Of a stretch of 6,215 bases of DNA, positions 1-5,424 are shown piece by piece (positions within the stretch are counted from its first letter, which is position 1; each line of letters opens with the position of its first letter). The notes under the pieces are model-generated. The model ran no database searches and had not been told where the DNA came from. It saw only the letters and a program-made list of their open reading frames with translations. This stretch comes from Panacagrimonas sp052387335 (lineage in GTDB: Bacteria > Pseudomonadota > Gammaproteobacteria > Nevskiales > Nevskiaceae), in the NCBI GenBank assembly GCA_052387335.1, contig JBQTJH010000261.1:1-6215 (forward strand), given 5' to 3'. Both the position numbers and the translations under genes were made by a program.

Positions 1-100
1 ATTTCATGGACTGCCAGTGGCAGTCCATGCCCGGCGAACGCCCGGTCGCCAGCGACCGGGCCGGGGCAGTGCTCCGGCGATGGCGTCCGAACTCTTTCAT
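1..100 (-). CDS. Possible coupled ORF after leuC, runs off the window
   Basis: An ATG at 100-98 overlaps the leuC stop codon (97-99) as ATGA. A Shine-Dalgarno-like GGGGTGA lies just upstream inside leuC, which together suggests translational coupling. The frame (starting MKEFGRHRRS) stays open for 33 codons to the window edge. It resembles neither LeuD, the usual partner here, nor any family I recognise. Two perfect palindromes fall inside it and its residues are Arg/Ser rich, so it may be a spurious frame across a repeat region. The start signals are seen; a real gene is only a possibility. Confidence 0.25.
   Translation of the reverse strand, partial: MKEFGRHRRSTAPARSLATGRSPGMDCHWQSMK
5..29. 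repeat. Perfect stem-loop 1 downstream of leuC
   Basis: An 11-bp perfect inverted repeat: CATGGACTGCC at 5-15 pairs with GGCAGTCCATG at 19-29 across a 3-base loop. No U-run follows the stem on either strand, so it is not a canonical intrinsic terminator. It sits 10 bp from a second stem-loop. Such pairs are typical of REP-like intergenic palindromes or mRNA-stabilising hairpins. The structure is read directly from the sequence; the role is inference. Confidence 0.75.
40..61. repeat. Perfect stem-loop 2 downstream of leuC
   Basis: GCCCGGTCGC at 40-49 is the exact reverse complement of GCGACCGGGC at 52-61, with two unpaired central bases. With the innermost pair opened this is a 9-bp GC-rich stem and a 4-base loop. 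On the leuC transcript it comes first, about 36 bases after the stop codon, followed by stem-loop 1. No poly-U tail follows, so termination is not supported. It could protect the leuC mRNA 3' end, or be half of a REP-type repeat pair. Confidence 0.7.
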
Positions 101-1506
101 ATGTCACCCCGCCTGACGTCCACGAAATGGCCGGCGATACCAGCCGCTGCAGCCATCGCCGGAGAAACCAAATGGGTACGACCACCCTGCCCTTGCCGTC
201 CTTCGAAATTGCGATTCGAGGTGCTGGCGCAGCGCTCTCCTGGCTCCAGCCGATCGGCGTTCATCGCCAGGCACATCGAGCAGCCGGGCTCACGCCACTC
301 GAAACCGGCGTCGAGAAAAATGCGATCCAGTCCCTCGGACTCCGCCTGACGCTTCACCAAGCCGGAGCCCGGCACGACCATCGCGAGCTTGACGTTGGCT
401 GCCTTCTTGCGCCCACGCACCACCGCGGCAGCAGCGCGCAGGTCCTCGATGCGCGAGTTGGTGCAGGAGCCGATGAACACCTTGTCGATGTGGATCTGGT
501 TGATCGGCGTGTTCGCGCTCAGACCCATATAGGCCAGCGCCTTTTCCATGCCGCTGCGCTTGACTGGATCAGCCTCTGCTGCCGGATCGGGCACACGAGC
601 GTCCACCGGCACCACCATCTCTGGCGAGGTGCCCCAGGTCACTTGCGGCTGGATGCTGGAGGCCTCGATCACCACCTCGTGATCGAACCGCGCAGCGGCG
701 TCCGAGTGCAGGGACTTCCACCAGGCGATAGCCTTATCCAGATCTTCGCCGCGCGGCGAGAACGGGCGGTTCTGCACATAGGCGATGGTGGTGTCGTCCA
801 CCGCGATCAAACCCGCGCGTGCGCCACCCTCGATGGCCATATTGCACACGGTCATGCGTCCTTCCATCGACAACGCGGCAATGGCGTCGCCCGCGAACTC
901 GATGGTGTAGCCGGTGCCTCCGGCAGTCCCGATGCGGCCGATGATGGCGAGCACGATGTCCTTCGCGGTCACACCAGAACCGACGTGGCCGCGCACGAGC
1001 ACACGCATGTTCTTGGACTTCTTCTGCACCAGGCACTGCGTCGCCAGCACATGCTCGACTTCCGATGTGCCGATGCCAAAAGCCAGCGCACCAAAGGCGC
1101 CGTGGGTGGACGTGTGCGAGTCACCACAGACCACGGTCATGCCCGGCAGGGTCGCGCCCTGCTCGGGGCCGATGACGTGCACGATGCCCTGGCGCAGATC
1201 GTTCATGCGGAATTCGGTGATGCCGAATTCGGCGCAGTTGGAGTCCAGCGCCTCGACCTGGGTACGCGAGATCGGGTCGGCGATGCCGCCACTGCGATCC
1301 GTGGTCGGCACGTTGTGGTCGGCCACCGCCAGGTTCGCGGCAAGTCGCCAGGGCTGACGTTGCGCCAGACGCAGGCCGTCGAAGGCTTGCGGACTGGTCA
1401 CCTCATGCACCAGGTGGCGGTCGATATAAATCAAGGCCGACCCGTCGCCCGCATCGTGAACCACGTGGGCGTCCCAGAGCTTGTCGTAGAGGGTCTTGGC
1501 GGTCAT
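97..1506 (-). CDS. leuC: 3-isopropylmalate dehydratase, large subunit
   Basis: LeuC pairs with LeuD to isomerise 2-isopropylmalate to 3-isopropylmalate via isopropylmaleate. This is the second step of leucine biosynthesis, in the cytoplasm, using a labile [4Fe-4S] cluster. The product is 469 residues, close to the family's roughly 466. It begins MTAKTLYDKLWDAHVV, the standard LeuC N-terminus. The substrate region CGDSHTSTHGAFGALAFGIG spans residues 127-146. The three cluster cysteines are C348 (FIGSCTNSR), C409 and C412 (EPGCSMCLAM). I chose ATG 1506 because AGGA lies 7 bases upstream and the family start matches. A GTG at 1530 would add eight unconserved residues. The gene is divergent from a LysR regulator, 132 bp away. 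No LeuD sequence is visible in the 96 bp beyond the stop. Confidence in identity is very high; the alternative aconitase-family role (HacA-like) is unlikely given the motif match. Confidence 0.97.
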   Translation of the reverse strand: MTAKTLYDKLWDAHVVHDAGDGSALIYIDRHLVHEVTSPQAFDGLRLAQRQPWRLAANLAVADHNVPTTDRSGGIADPISRTQVEALDSNCAEFGITEFRMNDLRQGIVHVIGPEQGATLPGMTVVCGDSHTSTHGAFGALAFGIGTSEVEHVLATQCLVQKKSKNMRVLVRGHVGSGVTAKDIVLAIIGRIGTAGGTGYTIEFAGDAIAALSMEGRMTVCNMAIEGGARAGLIAVDDTTIAYVQNRPFSPRGEDLDKAIAWWKSLHSDAAARFDHEVVIEASSIQPQVTWGTSPEMVVPVDARVPDPAAEADPVKRSGMEKALAYMGLSANTPINQIHIDKVFIGSCTNSRIEDLRAAAAVVRGRKKAANVKLAMVVPGSGLVKRQAESEGLDRIFLDAGFEWREPGCSMCLAMNADRLEPGERCASTSNRNFEGRQGQGGRTHLVSPAMAAAAGIAGHFVDVRRGDI

Positions 1507-1509
1507 TGA

Positions 1510-1561
1510 ACGGTCCTGGATCAGAAGCACGGACGGGCGCAGTCGCCCGGGTGAAGACCGT
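1510..1561 (-). promoter_or_regulatory. leuC leader fold that could hide the Shine-Dalgarno site
   Basis: On the minus strand, ACGGTCTT (1561-1554) can pair with AGGACCGT (1517-1510), with one G-U pair at 1555/1516. This helix includes the whole AGGA Shine-Dalgarno sequence of leuC. Between the arms is an independent 6-bp hairpin, CGGGCG (1549-1544) with CGCCCG (1539-1534), closing a 4-base loop. Together they would make a stacked leader structure that limits ribosome access. The complementarity is seen. The regulatory meaning is inference and requires a transcript starting at or upstream of 1561; the best promoter candidate would start near 1556 and remove part of the arm. Confidence 0.35.
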
Positions 1562-1562
1562 C

Positions 1563-1592
1563 ATCCTAGGGCCGGGATTCACATAACTCCAA
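1563..1592 (-). promoter_or_regulatory. Candidate sigma-70 promoter of leuC
   Basis: Reading the minus strand, TTGGAG (1592-1587) and TAGGAT (1568-1563) are separated by 18 bases. They match the -35 and -10 consensus at 3 and 4 of 6 positions. A start near 1556 would give a leader of about 50 bases. The weak -35 box directly abuts the half-sites at 1593-1606. That placement is what a LysR-type activator contacting RNA polymerase would need. It is a pattern match only. Confidence 0.4.
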
Positions 1593-1606
1593 TGAATCCT
1601 TTTCAT
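1575..1606. promoter_or_regulatory. Probable LysR operator: two overlapping dyads
   Basis: GGATTCA (1575-1581) and TGAATCC (1593-1599) form a 7-bp perfect inverted repeat with an 11-base spacer. The right arm also pairs with a third half-site: ATGAA (1592-1596) and TTCAT (1602-1606) are perfect arms around 5 bases. The latter fits the TGAA-N5-TTCA pattern known for MetR-type LysR regulators. Three half-sites within 32 bp of a divergent LysR-target pair is typical of recognition-plus-activation site layouts in this family. A weak plus-strand -10-like CATAAC (1582-1587) lies inside the dyad, which would allow autorepression of lysR. Binding by the adjacent regulator is inferred. Confidence 0.55.
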
Positions 1607-1638
1607 CCGGCTCATTCCGTTCTGGCATGCTTCAGCCC

Positions 1639-2520
1639 ATGGATACCCAGACCCTTGCCGCCTTCCTGGAAGTGGCCGACGCCACCTCGTTCACGCGCGC
1701 GGCCGAACGCCTGCATCTGTCGCAGCCGGCCATCAGCAAGCGGCTGAAGAGTCTGGAGGACCAGATCGGCCAGCCCTTGTTTGATCGCGTCGGCCGCTCG
1801 GTGCTACTCACCGATGCCGGGCGCGCCTTGCTGCCCTATGCCCGCCGCGTGGCTCAGACCTTGGAAGACGGGCGCCGCGCGCTGTCGCAGTTGTCCGGTC
1901 AGGTCAGCGGTCGCCTGTCGATTGGCACCAGTCATCACATCGGCCTGCATCGACTGCCACCGGTGCTCAAGCGCTTCGTCATCGATTATCCGGATGTCGA
2001 TCTGGACCTGCATTTCATGGATTCCGAGGACGCCTGCGAGGCGGTGCTGGCTGGCAAGCTGGAATTGGGCATCGTCACCCTTCCGCTGAAACCGCTGAGC
2101 AATCTGGAGAGCACGCGGGTCTGGCCTGATCCGCTCGCGGTGGTGGTCGCGCCCTCGCATCCGCTTGCGCACAAGCGTCGCGCCAGGCTCGAAGACTTGG
2201 CACCGCATCCCGCAGTGCTGCCGGATGAAGACACCTACACCCATCGCATCATCCGCGCGGAGCTCGAAACACGCGGCATTCAGCCGCGCGTGCGCCTAGC
2301 CACCAATTACCTGGAAACCCTGAAGATGCTGGCCGCCATCGGCCTGGGCTGGAGCGTGATGCCGGAATCGATGATCGACGACAGCGTGGTCCGGGTGAAG
2401 GTCAGCGGCTTCGCGCCGCACCGCGATCTGGGCTGGGTGCGGCATACAGGGCGAGCCGTCTCAGGCCCGGCGCGGGCGCTGGTGGGTTTGCTAGACAATT
2501 CACAACAGTGTCCCAGATGA
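1639..2520 (+). CDS. LysR-family transcriptional regulator, divergent from leuC
   Basis: A DNA-binding regulator that probably controls leuC and itself in response to a small-molecule ligand. The product is 293 residues, normal for the family. The N-terminal winged helix-turn-helix is clear at residues 18-40 (SFTRAAERLHLSQPAISKRL, then KSLE), followed by QIGQPLFDRVGR and LTDAGRALL. A linker helix leads to a periplasmic-binding-protein-like effector domain from about residue 87 (GRLSIGTSHHIGLHRLPPVL) to the C-terminus. I prefer ATG 1639 because LysR proteins usually place the first conserved Phe near residue 9, as here. ATG 1627 would add MLQP. Neither start has a convincing Shine-Dalgarno sequence. 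LysR genes lie beside leuC in other gammaproteobacteria (as I recall, in pseudomonads), which supports a leucine-pathway role. The true ligand is unknown from sequence; 2-isopropylmalate is a reasonable guess. No terminator hairpin is evident after the stop, only a T6 run at 2537-2542. Confidence 0.93.
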   Translation: MDTQTLAAFLEVADATSFTRAAERLHLSQPAISKRLKSLEDQIGQPLFDRVGRSVLLTDAGRALLPYARRVAQTLEDGRRALSQLSGQVSGRLSIGTSHHIGLHRLPPVLKRFVIDYPDVDLDLHFMDSEDACEAVLAGKLELGIVTLPLKPLSNLESTRVWPDPLAVVVAPSHPLAHKRRARLEDLAPHPAVLPDEDTYTHRIIRAELETRGIQPRVRLATNYLETLKMLAAIGLGWSVMPESMIDDSVVRVKVSGFAPHRDLGWVRHTGRAVSGPARALVGLLDNSQQCPR

Positions 2521-2570
2521 CTGCACCCAACACAGATTTTTTACGTCCTACTAAGCATCACCTCATTAGG

Positions 2571-2573
2571 CTA
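2571..2573. repeat. Target-site duplication, left copy (CTA)
   Basis: CTA directly precedes the left terminal repeat and is repeated at 3395-3397 directly after the right one. A 3-bp T-A-containing duplication is compatible with IS5-family target choice. Three bases can match by chance, but the exact abutment to both ends makes duplication likely. Confidence 0.7.
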
Positions 2574-2587
2574 TGTCGTCACGAGAT
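2574..2587 (+). repeat. IS left terminal inverted repeat
   Basis: TGTCGTCACGAGAT is identical to the reverse complement of 3381-3394. Similarity breaks down at the next base inward. Confidence 0.92.
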
Positions 2588-2613
2588 ATGATGAAATAGC
2601 TTTCAGCGCAACG

Positions 2614-3389
2614 ATGGGGCACGAGATGGCGGAATCGCACCGGCGGCATGATCGTTCGGACACGGAGGGGGCGCTGTTGGAGCCGCGCCTGCCTGGGCAG
2701 GCGGAACAGTGGGGAGGAATCGCCAAAGACAATCGGCTTTTCCTCAACGCGGTCTTCTGGATTCTGCGCACCGGCGCACCCTGGCGTGATCTGCCACCCG
2801 ACTACGGGAACTGGAAAAACACCCACCGGCGGTTCTGTCGCTGGCGCGATGACGGGATTTGGGAGTCCCTGCTGGAGGCTTTGATGCAAGAACCCGACTA
2901 CGAATGGCTGATGATTGATGCCAGTCACTGCAAGGTCCACCCGCATGCAGCGGGCGCACGCGGCGGCAATCAGGGCATGAGCCGTACAAAAGGGGGCTCA
3001 ACACCAAGATACATCTGGCCGTGGATGCGCATGGTCTGCCGGTCCGAGTCGTTGTTACAGAAGCTACCCGGGCGGATTGTTCAGAAGCTGGCAGCCTGAT
3101 CGAGGGGCTGAAAGCCGAACATCTGATCGCGGACAAGGGCTATGACAGCGATGCCATTGTCGAGCAGGCCACGCAACAAGGCATGAAACCGCAAATCCCG
3201 TCGCGCAGGAACCGCAAGAATCCACGTCATCACGACAAACATCTGTACCGGCTGCGTCACTTGGTCGAAAACGCTTTTCTGCATCTCAAACAGTGGCGAG
3301 GCCTGGCTACACGCTATGCCAAGAACCTGAACTCCTTCCTCGCCATCGTCCAAATCCGCTGCCTCGGCTTATGGCTGAAGATCTCGTGA
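2614..3389 (+). CDS. IS5/IS427-type DDE transposase, two overlapping frames
   Basis: It catalyses cut-and-paste movement of the surrounding IS. Frame A (2614-3099) holds the N-terminal domain (AKDNRLFLNAVFWILRTGAP, then WRDLP) and the first catalytic Asp, D102 in LMIDASHCK. Frame B (open to 3389) holds the second Asp in LIADKGYDSD and the Y-x2-R-x3-E-x6-K signature (YRLRHLVENAFLHLK). A -1 shift at the G-run near 2992-2996 joins them as TKGGLNTKIH, the expected family sequence. The fusion is about 258 residues with D102, D174 and E219. All catalytic residues survive. Frame A could also start at ATG 2626, which has a GAG/GGGG-rich upstream. Without the shift, frame A ends in about 35 unrelated residues. 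Whether the shift is programmed or a one-base loss is unclear. Confidence 0.9.
2986..2999 (+). other. Frameshift site in the transposase (A4-G5 run)
   Basis: The frame-A codons ACA AAA GGG GGC enter a run of four A then five G. Slipping back one base after GGG gives GGG CTC AAC, restoring the family sequence TKGGLNTK. One extra G would restore a single uninterrupted gene. The run does not match an ideal X-XXY-YYZ slippery heptamer, so a programmed -1 event, a single-base deletion and a base-calling error all remain possible. Confidence 0.6.
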
Positions 3390-3394
3390 CGACA
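3381..3394 (-). repeat. IS right terminal inverted repeat
   Basis: The exact reverse complement of 2574-2587. The transposase stop codon (3387-3389) lies within it. Confidence 0.92.
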
Positions 3395-3397
3395 CTA
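3395..3397. repeat. Target-site duplication, right copy (CTA)
   Basis: It matches CTA at 2571-2573 and abuts the right IS end. It lies one base from the stop codon (TAG, 3401-3399) of the minus-strand remnant. Confidence 0.7.
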
Positions 3398-3398
3398 T

Positions 3399-3572
3399 CT
3401 AGAACTCATAGCCGAGGCGAATCGAATACTTATCGGAAGAATCCCTCAGCGAGCTGACTTAATCTTCCGCGGGACCATTGCAAAAGTCGTCGCCGCACCC
3501 GGACACTGATCCGACTCGCCAGTACAGGATCGTCCAGCCGATGAAGTGTTTCCCATCCGCCATGCACTGCTT
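3399..3572 (-). pseudogene. Remnant: C-terminal end of an outer-membrane beta-barrel gene
   Basis: One minus-strand frame reads through 3563-3399 with a single TAA at 3461-3459 and ends in DKYSIRLGYEF followed by TAG. Alternating residues and a C-terminal Phe are the known signature of the last strand of Gram-negative outer-membrane barrels. Upstream of the internal stop, in the same frame, FIGWTILYWRVGS looks like the preceding amphipathic strand. GCGDDFCNGPAED would be a loop. The family cannot be named from this piece. The frame runs back into the start of the radical SAM gene, so the rest of the gene is missing. TAA could derive from GAA by one change. The alternative is chance: the frame is short and the 34-residue open piece could be fortuitous. 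Confidence 0.45.
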
Positions 3573-4673
3573 ATGAGGCGCGGCGCAGACGGACCGCTGC
3601 GCGGACGCGGCACCCATATCAACCCCGCGCCGCGCTTTGGCCACACCACGAGCGAGGCCAGCGACGACGGCTGGGATCTGGGCGAGGAGGTCCTACGCGC
3701 GCCTGACACGCAGGTGTTGCCCGAGCGCGCCAAGACCATCCTGAGCTGGAACGATTCACCCGACATCGGCTTCGACCGCTCGCTCAATCCGTATCGTGGA
3801 TGCGAGCACGGCTGTGTCTACTGTTACGCCCGCCCGGCCCATGCCTACATGGATTTGTCACCGGGCCTGGATTTCGAAACCCGGCTGTTCTACAAGCAGG
3901 AAGCGGCCAAATTGCTGGAAAAGGAGCTGCGCAAGCCGGGCTATACGCCGGCCATGGTGTCCTTGGGCGCCAATACCGATCCCTACCAACCGGTCGAGAA
4001 AACCTACCGCGTCACCCGCTCTTTGCTCGAGGTGTTGTCGGCCTACCGCCATCCGGTTGGCATCGTCACCAAGGGCGCGGCGCTGATCGGGCGCGATCTG
4101 GACCTGCTCGCGGAAATGGCCAGCGCCAAACTGGCGATGGTGGCGATCTCCATCACCACTTTGCGCGATGAACTCAAGCGCAGCCTGGAGCCGCGTGCGG
4201 CGTCGCCGGGCTCGCGCCTGCGCGCCATCCGCCTGCTGTCCGAGGCGGGCGTGCCGGTGATCGTGATGGCCTCGCCGATGATTCCCTTCATCAACGACGC
4301 AGAGCTCGAAGCGATCCTGGAGGCCGGGCGCGAAGCCGGCGCAAATGCTGCGAGCTACATCATGGTGCGGCTACCGCACGAGGTGAAAGCCCTGTTCCGC
4401 CAATGGCTGGACGATCACGCGCCGTTGAAGGCCGAGCACGTCATGAGCCTGATCCAGCAGATGCGCGGCGGGCGCGACAATGATCCGCAGTTCTTCGCGC
4501 GCCATCGCGGTGAGGGTCCCTACGCGCAATTGCTGGCCAAGCGCTATCAGGTCGCCTGCAAGCGTTTGGGCTTCACCTACACCCACTCGATGCGACTGCA
4601 GCTCGACACCGCGCAATTTCGCGTGCCGCTCAGGCCGCTGTTTGAGGAGGGCCCGCAGCGCGAGCTGTTCTAA
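3573..4673 (+). CDS. PA0069-family radical SAM protein
   Basis: A radical S-adenosylmethionine enzyme of unknown substrate, related to the SplB-like group (COG1533). From ATG 3573 it has 366 residues, usual for this family. The [4Fe-4S]-binding CX3CX2C motif is C77-EHG-C81-VY-C84, set in the family signature NPYRGCEHGCVYCYARPAHA. Other matching blocks are an N-terminal RGRGTHINP segment, NDSPDIGFDRS, SLGANTDPYQP (residues about 129-139), and MSLIQQMRGGRDND near the C-terminus. I chose ATG 3573 because the conserved R-G-R-G-x-x-x-N-P block follows shortly after. GTG 3546 would add nine residues overlapping the beta-barrel remnant. Neither start has a clear ribosome binding site. The gene is alone on its strand here, and its stop lies 15 bp from the stop of the convergent transglycosylase. 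Family assignment is strong; biochemical role is unknown. Confidence 0.9.
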   Translation: MRRGADGPLRGRGTHINPAPRFGHTTSEASDDGWDLGEEVLRAPDTQVLPERAKTILSWNDSPDIGFDRSLNPYRGCEHGCVYCYARPAHAYMDLSPGLDFETRLFYKQEAAKLLEKELRKPGYTPAMVSLGANTDPYQPVEKTYRVTRSLLEVLSAYRHPVGIVTKGAALIGRDLDLLAEMASAKLAMVAISITTLRDELKRSLEPRAASPGSRLRAIRLLSEAGVPVIVMASPMIPFINDAELEAILEAGREAGANAASYIMVRLPHEVKALFRQWLDDHAPLKAEHVMSLIQQMRGGRDNDPQFFARHRGEGPYAQLLAKRYQVACKRLGFTYTHSMRLQLDTAQFRVPLRPLFEEGPQRELF

Positions 4674-4688
4674 GTTGGCAAGGCGCGC

Positions 4689-5345
4689 TCAGGGACTCGC
4701 TGCGGTGACCATGCCGGAACTCACCGCCGGCGCGCGGGCCTTCTGATACAGGGCCATGACCTTGGTCACATAGCCCTGCGTTTCCCGATACGGCGGAATG
4801 CCCTTGTACTTGTCCACCGCGCCGGGGCCGGCGTTGTACGCCGCCAGAACGCGCTTCCAGTCGCCCGGATAGCGGTCATGCATCATGCGCAGATAGCGCG
4901 TGCCTCCGGCGATGTTCTGCCCCGCGTCGAAACTATCCCTGACGCCGAGCATCGCCGCTGTATCCGGCATCAGCTGCATCAGGCCGCGTGCGCCTACCCG
5001 GGACACCGCACGCCGTTCGAAACAGGATTCCACCTGCATGACCGCACGCACCAGCGTCGGCGGCACACCCTGCGCGGCGGCATGGCGGTCGATCAGGTTC
5101 TGATAGGAATCACCGCGTGCCACGAGCGCTGCCTTGCTGAGCCGTCCGCAGGAGCTGTACGCCGTCGGGCGACCATAGGTGCCGATGTACGTGGCGCCCT
5201 CGCGGCGCATCTTCTGATCGGTGAACAGGCGCGTGCCGTTCTTGTTCTTGAACACGTGAATCTCATCCGCGGCCGTGACGCACCACGACGCCAGCAGCAG
5301 CGACAGCGCGCTCAGCAACAGGGTGGCCGGTGCGGCACGCAACAT
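4689..5345 (-). CDS. Secreted lytic murein transglycosylase (DUF4124-like + SLT)
   Basis: It cleaves peptidoglycan glycan strands in the periplasm, forming 1,6-anhydromuramyl ends, as GH23 family-1 transglycosylases do. The product is 218 residues. Residues 1-27 form a signal peptide (MLRAAPATLLLSALSLLLAS) with cleavage probable near VTA-A-DE. A short DUF4124-like beta domain follows (IHVFKNKNGTRLFTD, about 29-43). The SLT domain runs from about 87 to 200, with the catalytic glutamate E106 in AVMQVESCF, then GARGLMQLMP (118-127) and AYNAGPGAV (169-177). Mature cysteines C66 and C108 could form a disulfide tying the N-terminal part to the catalytic helix (inference). ATG 5345 is preceded by GAGGGAG and begins a clean signal peptide. 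The frame extends to 5558, but that part has no secretion signal. LASWC is not a good lipobox. It lies 79 bp after the DUF3047-like gene on the same strand. Confidence 0.92.
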   Translation of the reverse strand: MLRAAPATLLLSALSLLLASWCVTAADEIHVFKNKNGTRLFTDQKMRREGATYIGTYGRPTAYSSCGRLSKAALVARGDSYQNLIDRHAAAQGVPPTLVRAVMQVESCFERRAVSRVGARGLMQLMPDTAAMLGVRDSFDAGQNIAGGTRYLRMMHDRYPGDWKRVLAAYNAGPGAVDKYKGIPPYRETQGYVTKVMALYQKARAPAVSSGMVTAASP

Positions 5346-5424
5346 GGACTCCCTCGGCACAGCCTTGATCACGTCGCCCGAGACTCGCACCCGACCCCAG
5401 CCTTTGACAAGGCGGCGATCGACC
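5346..5424 (-). other. Gap between DUF3047-like gene and transglycosylase
   Basis: Seventy-nine bases. It holds the Shine-Dalgarno sequence of the transglycosylase and a -35-like TTGTCA inside the palindrome CCTTTGACAAGG (5401-5412), with no credible -10 partner. No terminator hairpin is seen, so read-through from the upstream gene is plausible. Confidence 0.4.

Larger units (their letters stand above)
2574..3394 (+). mobile_element. Complete IS5-family (IS427-like) insertion sequence, 821 bp
   Basis: The element is bounded by 14-bp perfect terminal inverted repeats, TGTCGTCACGAGAT at 2574-2587 and its reverse complement at 3381-3394. A CTA duplication flanks it. It carries a DDE transposase in two frames, with the second frame's stop codon lying inside the right repeat. 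Size, repeat length and transposase layout fit the IS427 group of the IS5 family (known family features). It is inserted between the lysR stop and the remnant of a minus-strand gene and interrupts no intact gene in this window. The recognisable ends suggest a recent or mobile copy, though the transposase needs a frameshift to be full length. Confidence 0.92.

Noticed and set aside
127..1509. A 460-codon plus-strand open frame opposite leuC
   Set aside because: It is the antisense shadow of leuC, rich in His/Arg/Ala from GC-rich codons, with no family resemblance. The minus frame is unmistakably LeuC.
1507..1530. Upstream GTG start for leuC adding eight residues
   Set aside because: ATG 1506 has AGGA at the right distance and matches the family N-terminus; the extra residues are not LeuC-like.
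2521..2545. Intrinsic terminator after lysR at the T6 run
   Set aside because: No stem longer than about 4 bp precedes the T-run.
2566..2946. Minus-strand frames inside the IS as accessory genes
   Set aside because: They are antisense to the transposase, include the terminal repeat and show no domain.
3459..3644. Intact small minus-strand gene of 61 codons
   Set aside because: Its first half is antisense to the conserved start of the radical SAM protein and it has no ribosome site; the same frame resumes after the stop as a beta-barrel end, so a remnant explains it better.
5276..5284. Lipobox (LASWC) in the transglycosylase signal peptide
   Set aside because: Trp at the position before Cys does not fit a lipobox; ordinary signal peptidase I cleavage after VTA or TAA is more likely.
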